From Spirochaetia bacterium (GTDB taxonomy: Bacteria > Spirochaetota > Spirochaetia > Sphaerochaetales > Sphaerochaetaceae), in NCBI GenBank assembly GCA_900769955.1, contig CAAGIP010000193.1, forward strand, positions 1 to 7,821: a stretch of DNA of 7,821 nucleotides. Direction: 5' to 3'. Under the pieces are notes generated by a model. It ran no database searches. It saw only the letters and a program-made list of their open reading frames with translations, and was not told the origin of the DNA. Both the position numbers and the translations under genes were made by a program. This document shows, one piece after another, positions 1-6,012 of the stretch (its first letter is position 1; each line of letters opens with the position of its first letter).

Positions 1-1
1 C

Positions 2-193
2 CAGTGTCCACACTGTGGCTACACGGAGGACCGTGACATAAAGGCTGCCAAAACAATACTGCTTGCTGGCCAGATTGAAGCCAGCACCCATATGGAACGT
101 ATGGGTACTCCGGTGGAGCGGATGTCAGACTTCCGTCTCTCATATGAGAGCTGGAAGCAATCTGCATTGAAGCCGGAAGCTGCTACCCTTTAG
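2..193 (+). CDS. tnpB: RNA-guided endonuclease TnpB, C-terminal fragment (5' end outside window)
   Basis: The visible 63 codons start QCPHCGYTEDRDIKAAKTIL and end with TAG at 191-193. This is the typical end of TnpB: the second Cys pair of the zinc finger (CPHCG) followed by the DRD-x-x-AA-x-x-IL segment that carries the last RuvC aspartate. TnpB is an omega-RNA-guided nuclease that cuts target DNA beside a short motif and favours retention of IS200/IS605 elements; it is the ancestor of Cas12. The tail after the RuvC motif (about 45 residues) has no recognisable domain and its DNA is full of hairpins, consistent with overlap by the guide RNA gene. The stop codon itself lies at the loop and first stem base of the right-end hairpin. 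Earlier catalytic residues lie outside the window, so activity cannot be judged. Confidence 0.88.
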   Translation, partial: QCPHCGYTEDRDIKAAKTILLAGQIEASTHMERMGTPVERMSDFRLSYESWKQSALKPEAATL

Positions 194-209
194 GGTGGCG
201 GTAGTTCAC
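64..209 (+). ncRNA. Putative omega-RNA (reRNA) scaffold overlapping the tnpB 3' end
   Basis: Known TnpB guide RNAs are made from the 3' end of tnpB through the right end, with the guide taken from flanking host DNA. Here the region contains consecutive inverted repeats: TGCTGGC/GCCAGCA (64-70/80-86), ACCCATA/TATGGGT (86-92/100-106), CTCC/GGAG (108-111/115-118), the 14-bp palindrome CTCTCATATGAGAG (137-150), and the terminal hairpin GCTACCC/GGGTGGC (182-188/193-199). The first two stems share base 86, so they could not both form fully. The 5' limit is a guess set at the first hairpin. The 3' limit is the inferred element end. The guide would start about 210. Confidence 0.5.
182..199 (+). repeat. 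Right-end hairpin of the IS element
   Basis: GCTACCC pairs with GGGTGGC around the loop TTTA, with one T-G pair. It sits 10 nt before the inferred element end and includes the tnpB stop codon. In this family the TnpA transposase recognises such imperfect subterminal hairpins as single-stranded DNA. It is not followed by a T-run, so it is not a terminator. Confidence 0.65.
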
Positions 210-553
210 TCACCGTTTGAGTCTGTATGACGGAAATCGCAGTTTCTGGCAGTAAGAAAACAGTCCCCTGTTTCATTCCAGGTGGCGAATGCGGAGCATC
301 CTGCGTCATACTGACCGAATTTACCAAGGAGGGCTTCGAAGATGGGATTGCCATAGTAGTCGTAATCACATGTCATCTCATAGAGAATGCCTGCCTCATC
401 AACACTGGTGAGCGTATCAAGGGATGCAGTCATCTCCCCGTCAAGCCATTGGGCAGCATGAGGATTGGCACTTTGCGCGCTGGTTGTGCATGAAACCCCA
501 AAGACAGAAACAAGAAGGGCAATGGAAGTGAGGACAAAACCTGTTTTCGTCAT
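206..553 (-). pseudogene. Secreted linear amide C-N hydrolase (choloylglycine/penicillin-amidase-like Ntn family), 5' part only, cut by the IS element
   Basis: The start chosen is the ATG at 553, because AAGGAT (566-561) lies 7-9 nt before it; a GTG at 571 and an ATG at 562 are in frame but poorly placed. The 115-codon remnant has a hydrophobic signal segment (about residues 5-21) followed by Cys22 in FGVSC, a loose lipobox as tolerated in spirochaetes, so a lipoprotein is possible. The core is GCSAFATWNETGDCFLTARN (residues 85-104). In this family a Cys in a GC(S/T)-x-F context is the N-terminal nucleophile after removal of a propeptide, and the RN-x-D pattern supplies the following Arg and Asp (here Cys86, Arg103, Asp106). 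The frame then enters the IS right end and stops at 206-208. A full enzyme is typically 300 or more residues, so most of the catalytic domain is missing. The substrate cannot be told. Excision of the element could restore the gene if the rest lies on the far side. Confidence 0.7.
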
Positions 554-560
554 GATGATC

Positions 561-566
561 ATCCTT
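561..566 (-). promoter_or_regulatory. Ribosome binding site for the truncated hydrolase
   Basis: On the minus strand AAGGAT lies just upstream of ATG at 553. It decides the start in favour of MTKTGF over the two upstream in-frame starts. Confidence 0.55.
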
Positions 567-571
567 ATCAC

Positions 572-1020
572 TTTTTCTGCTGATTAAGCAGCTTCATGAC
601 AATGGTTCACCAGAGTGCTGTTCAATGAAAAAATATATTTATTGCAGATAAAAGCAGTGCAATCATTTTAATCCTGAAACCCGCGTCTTAACAAGTGCTG
701 GCGGAGGCGCAGGGATTATCCTGTTACCGGGCTGCTGAGTTATCCGGAAATATGGTCCATAAGCAAACCAGGACGACAGTAGGAGAATCATTTATCAGTT
801 AAATCACTGTTTCCGCATGCCTTTATCTGAAACAGCAGTTCCGTGCAGAATGTCAGTGATAATTTGAGCATGTTTATCAAAGACTTTTCTGAAGTTCTGA
901 ATCTGGTTTCTTTTATGTTGTAATAATAACTATTAGATTATTTATTTTACATCTTGTTGCAATTAATACTGGTCATACCTTTTCTTATGGTGTAAAGTGT
1001 CCGTTGAAAAGGATCTAATT
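572..1020. other. Gene-free spacer of about 450 bp between the hydrolase remnant and nhaC
   Basis: No convincing gene, RNA or terminator is visible. A 5-bp inverted repeat (577-581/587-591) lies in the hydrolase leader. Positions 804-929 are open on the minus strand (41 codons, ending in a stop at 804) but lack a usable start, so this may be a gene remnant. The last 100 bases before nhaC are AT-rich. The best promoter-like pair there is TTGTAA (918-923) and TTTATT (941-946) with a 17-nt spacer, each 4 of 6 to consensus, which is weak. An inverted repeat AATAAT/ATTATT (922-927/937-942) overlaps it and could be an operator, but this is speculative. Confidence 0.5.
1007..1013 (+). promoter_or_regulatory. 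Ribosome binding site of nhaC
   Basis: AAAAGGA lies 7 nt before ATG at 1021 and falls inside the alternative upstream reading frame from GTG 997. It therefore favours ATG 1021 as the start. Confidence 0.65.
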
Positions 1021-2640
1021 ATGGCAAACTTCGGAATATGGGGGCTTATTCCCCCGATCTTGACCATCACACTGGCGTTCATTACCAAGGACGTCATCGT
1101 ATCACTGTTTTTAGGTATCATCGTAGGTGCCCTCATCGTAGCGGGCGGTAATCCGTTTGCTGCCATCCTGAATCTCACCGATCTCATGGCAGACGTGCTT
1201 TCAGATGGCTGGAACATCAGAATCTTCCTCTTCTGTGCACTCCTCGGCGGGCTTGTAGGTATGCTGAGCCGCACCGGAAGCGCACACGCATTCGGTATGT
1301 GGGCGAGGAAGAAGCTTCATAGTCCCAAGACCAGCCTTCTTCTTGCATGGTTCTGCGGACTCATCATCTTCATCGATGACTACTTCAACTCACTGGCAGT
1401 CGGTACCGTCATGAGGCCAATTGCAGATAAAAACAAGGTATCAAGGGCTAAACTTGCCTGGGTGCTTGACTCAACCGCTGCTCCCGTATGTATCCTCGTT
1501 CCCATTTCATCCTGGGTTATCACCGTTATGTCCATCGTAAAGGGAAGTGACGGCTTCGAGTCCTTCGGTATCAGTGAGTTTGCATTCTTCATCAAGGCTG
1601 TACCATACAATATCTATGCAATCCTGACACTCATCATGGTTCTGACCATAATCATCACGAACCGTGACTTCGGTCCCATGAAGAGAAGCCAGAGGCTTGC
1701 AGAGGAAGGAAAGCTTTTCAACCCCGCATTCGGTGATGCACCGGGTGAAGTTGAAATCGTCACAAGCGGCAGGGCAGGAAAGGCAAAGGTCATCGACATG
1801 CTCCTTCCCATCATCATCCTCATCGCTTCAGCACTCATCATGTTCCCCGTAACCACATACCTGGCCACGATCGACGGAGAGTCCATCACGACACTCGGTC
1901 AGGCTGCCGCAAGCATGACTCTCGGTGATGCATTCAACAATACCGATGCTTCAATGGCTCTCTGGTATGCGGTAATCATCACGGTGGCATTCACATATGT
2001 GTACTACCTGCTCCGCGGTCTCTTTAAGATCAAGGAAGCATCTGAAGCGCTCATCAACGGTATCAAGTCAATGGTTCCGGCACTTGTAATCCTCGTAATG
2101 GCATGGTCTATCGGAACAATCATCAAGTCATCTCCGGAAGACGGCGGTCTCGGTCTTGCTTCCTTCCTCTCTGAGGTGGTTGTCGGCGGTGGCTTCCCGC
2201 TTGCACTTGTTCCTGCGATCGTCTTCATCCTTTCCGCACTCATTGCATTTGCAACAGGTACTTCCTGGGGTACATTCGCCATCATGATTCCCATCGTGAT
2301 GCCGATCGCAGTCGGTCTTGCTTCCAGCAAGGGTCTTTCAGATGCGGCAAGCCTCAATGCCACACTGATCTGTGTCAGTGCGGTCCTCGGCGGTGCAGTC
2401 TTCGGTGACCATGCATCCCCGATCTCTGATACAACCATCCTTTCTTCCACCGGCGCAGGATGTCCTCACCTCGAGCATGTTGCCACTCAGCTTCCTTATG
2501 CAGTTACGGTTGCAGTATGTTCATTCATCGGTTTCCTTATCGGTGGTTTCACGCTTTCTCCCATTGCAGCCTGGATCACTGCAATTGCATGCTTTGTCGC
2601 AGCAATGATTTTCCTGCCCAAGGTACTGAAAGAAGAATAA
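1021..2640 (+). CDS. nhaC: Na+/H+ antiporter, NhaC family
   Basis: A 539-residue polytopic inner-membrane protein with about a dozen hydrophobic segments. Family landmarks are IIFIDDYFNSLAVGTVMRP (about 116-133, with Asp119/Asp120 as likely ion-binding acids), DSTAAPVCILVPISSW (about 150-165), GTSWGTFAIMIP (about 413-424) and GGAVFGDHASPISDTTILS (about 457-475), followed by HLEHV near 483. These are typical of NhaC-type antiporters (TC 2.A.35), which exchange sodium for protons for pH and sodium homeostasis; some relatives exchange organic acids, so the substrate is inferred. Length is slightly above the usual 450-530. The start at 1021 has a good Shine-Dalgarno sequence; GTG 997 would only add eight polar residues. 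The gene stands alone, with a long spacer upstream and a strong terminator after it. Confidence 0.92.
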   Translation: MANFGIWGLIPPILTITLAFITKDVIVSLFLGIIVGALIVAGGNPFAAILNLTDLMADVLSDGWNIRIFLFCALLGGLVGMLSRTGSAHAFGMWARKKLHSPKTSLLLAWFCGLIIFIDDYFNSLAVGTVMRPIADKNKVSRAKLAWVLDSTAAPVCILVPISSWVITVMSIVKGSDGFESFGISEFAFFIKAVPYNIYAILTLIMVLTIIITNRDFGPMKRSQRLAEEGKLFNPAFGDAPGEVEIVTSGRAGKAKVIDMLLPIIILIASALIMFPVTTYLATIDGESITTLGQAAASMTLGDAFNNTDASMALWYAVIITVAFTYVYYLLRGLFKIKEASEALINGIKSMVPALVILVMAWSIGTIIKSSPEDGGLGLASFLSEVVVGGGFPLALVPAIVFILSALIAFATGTSWGTFAIMIPIVMPIAVGLASSKGLSDAASLNATLICVSAVLGGAVFGDHASPISDTTILSSTGAGCPHLEHVATQLPYAVTVAVCSFIGFLIGGFTLSPIAAWITAIACFVAAMIFLPKVLKEE

Positions 2641-2663
2641 GATTACCTCAATCATAAAAACGT

Positions 2664-2697
2664 GCACCATGGAAAGAAGATTTTCATGGTGCTTTTT
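2664..2697 (+). terminator. Rho-independent terminator of nhaC
   Basis: A perfect 8-bp stem GCACCATG/CATGGTGC (2664-2671/2685-2692) is extended inward by G-T and three A-T pairs, leaves a 5-nt loop, and is followed at once by five T. It starts 24 nt after the nhaC stop. Confidence 0.9.
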
Positions 2698-2708
2698 GTT
2701 TATCGGGG

Positions 2709-2717
2709 TGGTAAAAT
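2709..2717 (+). promoter_or_regulatory. Extended -10 promoter of the manA operon
   Basis: TG-G-TAAAAT (2709-2717) matches an extended -10 element, 5 of 6 in the hexamer plus the TG. The -35 position falls in the 3' arm of the preceding terminator and is poor, as is common for extended -10 promoters. The start of transcription would be near 2724, giving a leader of about 13 nt that is just long enough to carry the Shine-Dalgarno sequence. Confidence 0.5.
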
Positions 2718-2725
2718 CAAAAAAA

Positions 2726-2731
2726 GAGGTG
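2726..2731 (+). promoter_or_regulatory. Ribosome binding site of manA
   Basis: GAGGTG lies 5 nt before ATG at 2737. It sets the manA start; the longer in-frame opening from 2662 runs through the nhaC terminator and is not credible. Confidence 0.75.
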
Positions 2732-2736
2732 AAATA

Positions 2737-3921
2737 ATGGATATCAAGAAAATAAAAGGCGTTATAAAGGAATATGACTGGGGCAGCACCGATTTCCTGC
2801 CGTCCCTTTTCGGATATGAAGCAAACGGAAGGCCGCAGGCTGAGGCCTGGTTCGGAACCCATCCCTCCGGTGAGGCTGTCCTGGAGGACGGAACCATTCT
2901 CTCAGACTATATAAAGAAGGACCCGGAAAGGTATCTTGGTAAGATAACGATGGACAGACTCGGAGACAGACTTCCGATGCTGCTTAAGGTGCTTGCGATT
3001 AAGTCTCCGCTTTCAATACAGTGCCATCCTGACAGACCTCAGGCAAAGGCAGGATATGCAAAGGAAGCTCCCCTCAGGGAAGCCGGCGTTCCCTCAAAGG
3101 ACAGGAACTACCAGGATGACAATCAGAAGGCTGAGGTTCTCTATGCACTTACACCTGTAACTGCAATGTGCGGCTTCAGAAGCTGGGAAGACATCAATTA
3201 CAATCTGAAGCAACTTATTCCTGTTTCATATGAGTCTTACTTTGAAGCTGCGACTGACATCGCCGATCTGTTCTACAGACTCTATACCCTGGATAAAAAG
3301 ACTCTTACCGGCGTTGTGGAGGAGTTTAAGGCCAACCTCGCGATATCGGAAGAGGAAACATGCGTCAACGGATCCTATCTCACCGCACGCGGTATCGCCG
3401 AGAGCGTGATCCCGCTTTACGGAGTTGACCCCGGAGTGCTGGCTCCGTATCTTCTCAATGTGATCCATCTAAGACCCGGTGAGGCGGTGTACCTCCGCCC
3501 GACAGTGCTCCATGCATATGTTAAAGGCAACGGTGTTGAGCTCATGAGCCTTTCCGACAACGTGCTCCGCGGCGGACTTACCCACAAGAAAGTCGATGTC
3601 AATGAACTTATGTCCGTGATGACGGCAGCCCCCACGAAGGGAGAAGCATGCCGCAAGAGCATGGACCGCTTCCTCCGTGAAGTGATTGAGACACCTACCG
3701 ATGACTTCAGGCTTCTTGTGCTTAAGAGCGGAAGTTATGACATCAATGAAGCTGTTCCGTCCCTTATTCTCTGTACCGACGGAGTTGCAAGGGTAGGTAC
3801 TGCAAATGATCACATTGAACTGAAAGCAGGTGAGTGCTGCTTCGTTCCTTCCTGCGATGAAGAGTATCATGTAAGGGTGAACGGCAAGGTATTCCAGGCA
3901 GTGGTCCCTGAAGAACTCTGA
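2737..3921 (+). CDS. manA: Mannose-6-phosphate isomerase, class I
   Basis: A 394-residue cytoplasmic zinc enzyme that interconverts mannose 6-phosphate and fructose 6-phosphate, linking mannose catabolism and GDP-mannose synthesis to glycolysis. The N-terminal part (about 5-150) is the cupin-like catalytic domain: PLSIQCHPD (91-99) gives zinc ligands Gln95 and His97, NQKAE (129-133) gives Glu133 (the more usual form is NHKPE), and the block LHAYVKGNGVELMSLSDNVL (258-277) gives His259, followed by RGGLTHKKVDV with the active-site Arg278. The C-terminal cupin-like domain (about 325-394) is complete. Length is normal for the family. The gene overlaps the next one by one base (TGATG), so the two are probably translated in a coupled way. 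All key metal ligands are present, so activity is likely. Confidence 0.95.
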   Translation: MDIKKIKGVIKEYDWGSTDFLPSLFGYEANGRPQAEAWFGTHPSGEAVLEDGTILSDYIKKDPERYLGKITMDRLGDRLPMLLKVLAIKSPLSIQCHPDRPQAKAGYAKEAPLREAGVPSKDRNYQDDNQKAEVLYALTPVTAMCGFRSWEDINYNLKQLIPVSYESYFEAATDIADLFYRLYTLDKKTLTGVVEEFKANLAISEEETCVNGSYLTARGIAESVIPLYGVDPGVLAPYLLNVIHLRPGEAVYLRPTVLHAYVKGNGVELMSLSDNVLRGGLTHKKVDVNELMSVMTAAPTKGEACRKSMDRFLREVIETPTDDFRLLVLKSGSYDINEAVPSLILCTDGVARVGTANDHIELKAGECCFVPSCDEEYHVRVNGKVFQAVVPEEL

Positions 3922-4496
3922 TGGAATTCATTGCAATTGATTTCGAGACGGCCAACAGGTATAACCACAGTGCCGTCTCGGTAGGCCTTGCCCGCATGGA
4001 TCATAAGGGACAGGTTCTTGACAGTTACTATACACTCATAAGACCGAAGTATCTTTTCTTCGAGCCGATGTGCATGTCCGTGAACGGACTGACCGAGATG
4101 GAAATAAGGAATGCCGACACGCTTGAAACACTGTGGCCTGAAATGAGTGATTTCATCGGAGATCTTCCTCTTGTGGCCCACAATGCCGCATTTGACATGA
4201 GCGTCCTGAAGGGCAGCCTTGCGTCCTGGGGAATTCAGGTCCCTCCTTTTGAGTACTACTGTACCCTCCAGCTGAGCCGACGTCTCATGCCGTGTCACCG
4301 GAGCCATTCGCTGACCAACCTGGTCCATGAGGTTCTTGATCTTGATTACAATGCGCATAATGCCGCGGATGATGCTTATGTCTGCGGCAGGCTGTTCTGT
4401 TACATGCTCTCGCGGGAAGGGATAACGGACAGGGATGACCTTGATGATTTCATGCAGTTCAGGAGACTGAGATATCCGAAAGTGATTATGCCTTAA
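3921..4496 (+). CDS. DnaQ-like 3'-5' exonuclease (DEDDh family)
   Basis: A 191-residue single-domain protein of the epsilon/RNase T superfamily. The three exonuclease motifs are complete: Exo I FIAIDFETAN (3-12; Asp7, Glu9), Exo II LVAHNAAFDMSVL (84-96; Asp92), and Exo III HNAADDAYVCG (146-156; His146 and Asp151, spaced as in the DEDDh class). Such proteins remove nucleotides from 3' ends with two metal ions. Stand-alone versions can act as proofreading subunits, in repair or in RNA trimming, and the sequence does not decide among these. It lacks the helicase or BRCT extension of some relatives. Its ATG overlaps the manA stop and has only a weak purine run before it (GAAGAA), so it probably relies on translational coupling. 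Its 3' end overlaps the convergent minus-strand gene by 11 nt. Confidence 0.9.
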   Translation: MEFIAIDFETANRYNHSAVSVGLARMDHKGQVLDSYYTLIRPKYLFFEPMCMSVNGLTEMEIRNADTLETLWPEMSDFIGDLPLVAHNAAFDMSVLKGSLASWGIQVPPFEYYCTLQLSRRLMPCHRSHSLTNLVHEVLDLDYNAHNAADDAYVCGRLFCYMLSREGITDRDDLDDFMQFRRLRYPKVIMP

Positions 4497-5061
4497 TGCT
4501 TGCTTTCAGGATGACGAGGGCAAATATGAAGCCCGTGATCAGGACCGCGAAAATGGCTGCGGAAGCAAAAGCAATACCCAGAAAAGAAAGCAGTGCGATC
4601 ATGAGAAGCTCAGCTGAAATGGTGAAGAACATTGCTGCCGCAATTTTCTGAAGCCTTTCATAGACGTGTCTGTCCGTAACATACTTCAGTGATACCTTTA
4701 CCCTGCTTTCGGGACGCAGCAGCAATATGGCAACCGTGGCTGAGCAGATGGACAGAATGAGGAGAATAAGCGCCTCATAGGGAAGGGCATGTCCAAGTGC
4801 AGTGATGTATACACATACGCAGTAGGTCATCACGCCAATCAGAAATGCATACGATATCGAAGAACTCTTTCCGGTAACCGAAACAATGTATGTGCATGCA
4901 AGCGGGACTGCGGAGAGCAGGGGAAGATAAAGCCTGGATTTCAGTGTTCCGCCTGAGAGCATCAGAGAGATCCTCTCAGGAAGGAAGATAACCGTCATAA
5001 CGGTGATCAGGAGTGTGAAGGCAATATTCACGCCCAGAAGGACTTTATCATTTCTTTTCAT
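4486..5061 (-). CDS. Six-helix membrane protein, SdpI/DUF1648-like
   Basis: A 191-residue integral membrane protein with hydrophobic segments at about 7-27, 44-62, 69-90, 95-115, 138-161 and 163-186. The pattern FLPERISLMLSGGTLKSRLY (26-45) followed by a proline-containing helix resembles the DUF1648 segment, and KYVTDRHVYERLQKIA before the last two helices resembles the loop of SdpI-family proteins. SdpI of Bacillus subtilis is the immunity and signalling protein for the SdpC toxin, but most family members have no known role and no toxin gene is seen here, so immunity is not claimed. The gene follows the PAP2 gene in the same operon: its ATG lies inside the last codons of that gene (14-nt overlap). 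It has no Shine-Dalgarno sequence and probably depends on termination-reinitiation. The family assignment is tentative; the coding call is firm. Confidence 0.75.
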   Translation of the reverse strand: MKRNDKVLLGVNIAFTLLITVMTVIFLPERISLMLSGGTLKSRLYLPLLSAVPLACTYIVSVTGKSSSISYAFLIGVMTYCVCVYITALGHALPYEALILLILSICSATVAILLLRPESRVKVSLKYVTDRHVYERLQKIAAAMFFTISAELLMIALLSFLGIAFASAAIFAVLITGFIFALVILKASIKA

Positions 5062-5947
5062 TTCTTTTCAGCAGTCCTGTTTTCACTGCAAACAGAGGGT
5101 ATAGGTAAGAAACCATGAATCCGATGAGTGAAAGCCGCACAAGATGGCGGAAGTACTTTTCCGGAATAATGTTTGAAACAAGGAAGATGATAAGCACTGC
5201 CGCCACGCATAACAGCGTATTGATAACGGTCATCTTCACACTTTCACACTCCTTAAAGTCGATGTATTTCTCCTCGAGATAAAAACCAAGGTAGATCCCT
5301 GCGCTGAGGAGGGTCATGTCAGTAAGGGATGAGAAGGCAAGTGTGTCGACAACGCCGAATGTCATGAGCGGTGTCATGATTAGGGAGAAGATTGCGGTCA
5401 CCGTTCCCGTAATGAGACAGAAACGGTCCATCCATTTCCTGTCATCAAAGTGCCTGATCACATAACCCGTCATGAAGAGCGCGAATACGGTTCCGATTAT
5501 GTATCCCACGACCACATCGATGGGCCAGTGTACAAGCAGGTAGTTTCTGGAAAGTCCGATGAAAAGTGAAAGGATGAAGGCACATATAAGCAGTACCCTG
5601 CTGCTTATGGCCTTGGCAAGGGAAATGTAAAAGGAGGTTGCGGTTGTCGTATGTCCCGAAGGGAAGGAGTAGCCGCCTGCCGTCTCGATACGGTCAGCGA
5701 TGAGGTCGGAGTGCACGACGAAGGGCCTCGGACGGCGGAATATGGCCTTGAGGCCGTTCGTGGTCATCAGGGCAAACATCATGCTGCTTATGAAGCCGAA
5801 CGCCTTTTTCTTGCTGACTCCGAAAAGGAATATGATGGCGACGACTATCAGGATCGTCTGCTCGCCGAAAAAGGAGAGCATGTTGGCAATGAATGAGAGC
5901 ACCGGATTCTGGATGCTCTGGAAGAATTTCAATATCTGATACTGCAT
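5048..5947 (-). CDS. PAP2-family membrane phosphatase
   Basis: A 299-residue membrane protein with all three PAP2 motifs: K-x6-RP in KAIFRRPRP (67-75), PSGH (96-99), and SRNYLLVHWPID (133-144) fitting SR-x5-H-x3-D. His99 and His140 are the expected phosphoryl-transfer residues. The family removes phosphate from lipid phosphates such as phosphatidate, phosphatidylglycerol phosphate or undecaprenyl pyrophosphate at the outer face of the inner membrane; the exact substrate is not visible. A C-terminal part of about 130 residues adds four more hydrophobic segments beyond the core, as in the longer bacterial members. The start at 5947 gives the usual family N-terminus (ILKFFQSIQNP). It has no Shine-Dalgarno sequence; a good promoter places the transcript start on the ATG. 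The 3' end contains a 10-bp tandem repeat and overlaps the next gene. Confidence 0.92.
   Translation of the reverse strand: MQYQILKFFQSIQNPVLSFIANMLSFFGEQTILIVVAIIFLFGVSKKKAFGFISSMMFALMTTNGLKAIFRRPRPFVVHSDLIADRIETAGGYSFPSGHTTTATSFYISLAKAISSRVLLICAFILSLFIGLSRNYLLVHWPIDVVVGYIIGTVFALFMTGYVIRHFDDRKWMDRFCLITGTVTAIFSLIMTPLMTFGVVDTLAFSSLTDMTLLSAGIYLGFYLEEKYIDFKECESVKMTVINTLLCVAAVLIIFLVSNIIPEKYFRHLVRLSLIGFMVSYLYPLFAVKTGLLKRNEKK
5049..5070. repeat. 10-bp tandem repeat at the junction of the PAP2 and SdpI-like genes
   Basis: CATTTCTTTT occurs twice in direct tandem (5049-5058, 5059-5068) and continues for two further bases, a 22-base run of period 10. On the coding strand it is AAAAGAAATG twice. It encodes the last residues of the PAP2 protein in one frame and the first residues of the next protein in another. 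Confidence 0.9.
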
Positions 5948-5953
5948 GGGTAA

Positions 5954-5982
5954 AGTATATAAGGAAAAGAATCATTTGTCAC
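5954..5982 (-). promoter_or_regulatory. Promoter of the PAP2 operon, predicted leaderless transcript
   Basis: Minus strand: -35 GTGACA (5982-5977, 5 of 6), 17-nt spacer, -10 TATACT (5959-5954, 5 of 6). A normal 6-nt discriminator puts the transcript start at 5947, the A of the ATG. No Shine-Dalgarno sequence lies before the ATG, in agreement. Confidence 0.65.
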
Positions 5983-6004
5983 AGAAATCACTTTGATGCA
6001 TTAT
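5976..6004 (+). promoter_or_regulatory. Promoter of lnt, overlapping the divergent PAP2 promoter
   Basis: Plus strand: -35 TTGTCA (5976-5981, 5 of 6), 17-nt spacer, -10 CATTAT (5999-6004, 4 of 6). The predicted start is about 6011-6013, at or within two bases of the ATG at 6013. The -35 box shares five bases with the -35 box of the opposite promoter. Confidence 0.45.
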
Positions 6005-6012
6005 TAATATTA

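Larger units (their letters stand above)
1..209 (+). mobile_element. Right end of an IS200/IS605-type (TnpB-carrying) insertion element, left part outside window
   Basis: The segment holds the 3' end of a tnpB gene, then a hairpin (182-199, 7-bp stem with loop TTTA and one G-U pair) and the short tail GGTAGTTCAC ending about 209. Elements of this family have subterminal hairpins rather than terminal inverted repeats, and the tnpB stop codon commonly lies close to the right end, as here. The boundary at about 209 is inferred from where the hydrolase coding sequence on the other strand begins to make sense (from about 210 rightwards). Whether a tnpA gene is present cannot be judged because the left part is not in the window. 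Confidence 0.75.

Noticed and set aside
227..493. An 88-codon plus-strand frame opposite the hydrolase remnant
   Set aside because: It is antisense to a frame with a clear signal segment and catalytic motif, has no ribosome site and no recognisable domain.
577..591. Inverted repeat CTGCT/AGCAG in the hydrolase leader
   Set aside because: A 5-bp stem with no T-run on either strand; too short to call a terminator or operator.
997..1020. GTG start upstream for nhaC
   Set aside because: It adds eight polar residues and its codons contain the Shine-Dalgarno sequence of the better start at 1021.
918..1020. A riboswitch or clear promoter before nhaC
   Set aside because: No recognised aptamer layout or convincing -35/-10 pair could be found by eye; only weak 4-of-6 boxes.
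2004..2450. A 148-codon minus-strand frame inside nhaC
   Set aside because: A shadow of the regular codon pattern of nhaC; no domain and no ribosome site.
2662..2736. Longer N-terminus for manA
   Set aside because: The extra 25 codons are the nhaC terminator and the manA promoter and ribosome site.
4486..5061. Toxin-immunity role for the SdpI-like protein
   Set aside because: The family resemblance is weak and no SdpC-like toxin or Sdp-type regulator gene is in the window.
5893..6012. Longer N-terminus for lnt from ATG 5893
   Set aside because: It would read antisense through the PAP2 start and its promoter, and the added residues do not resemble Lnt.
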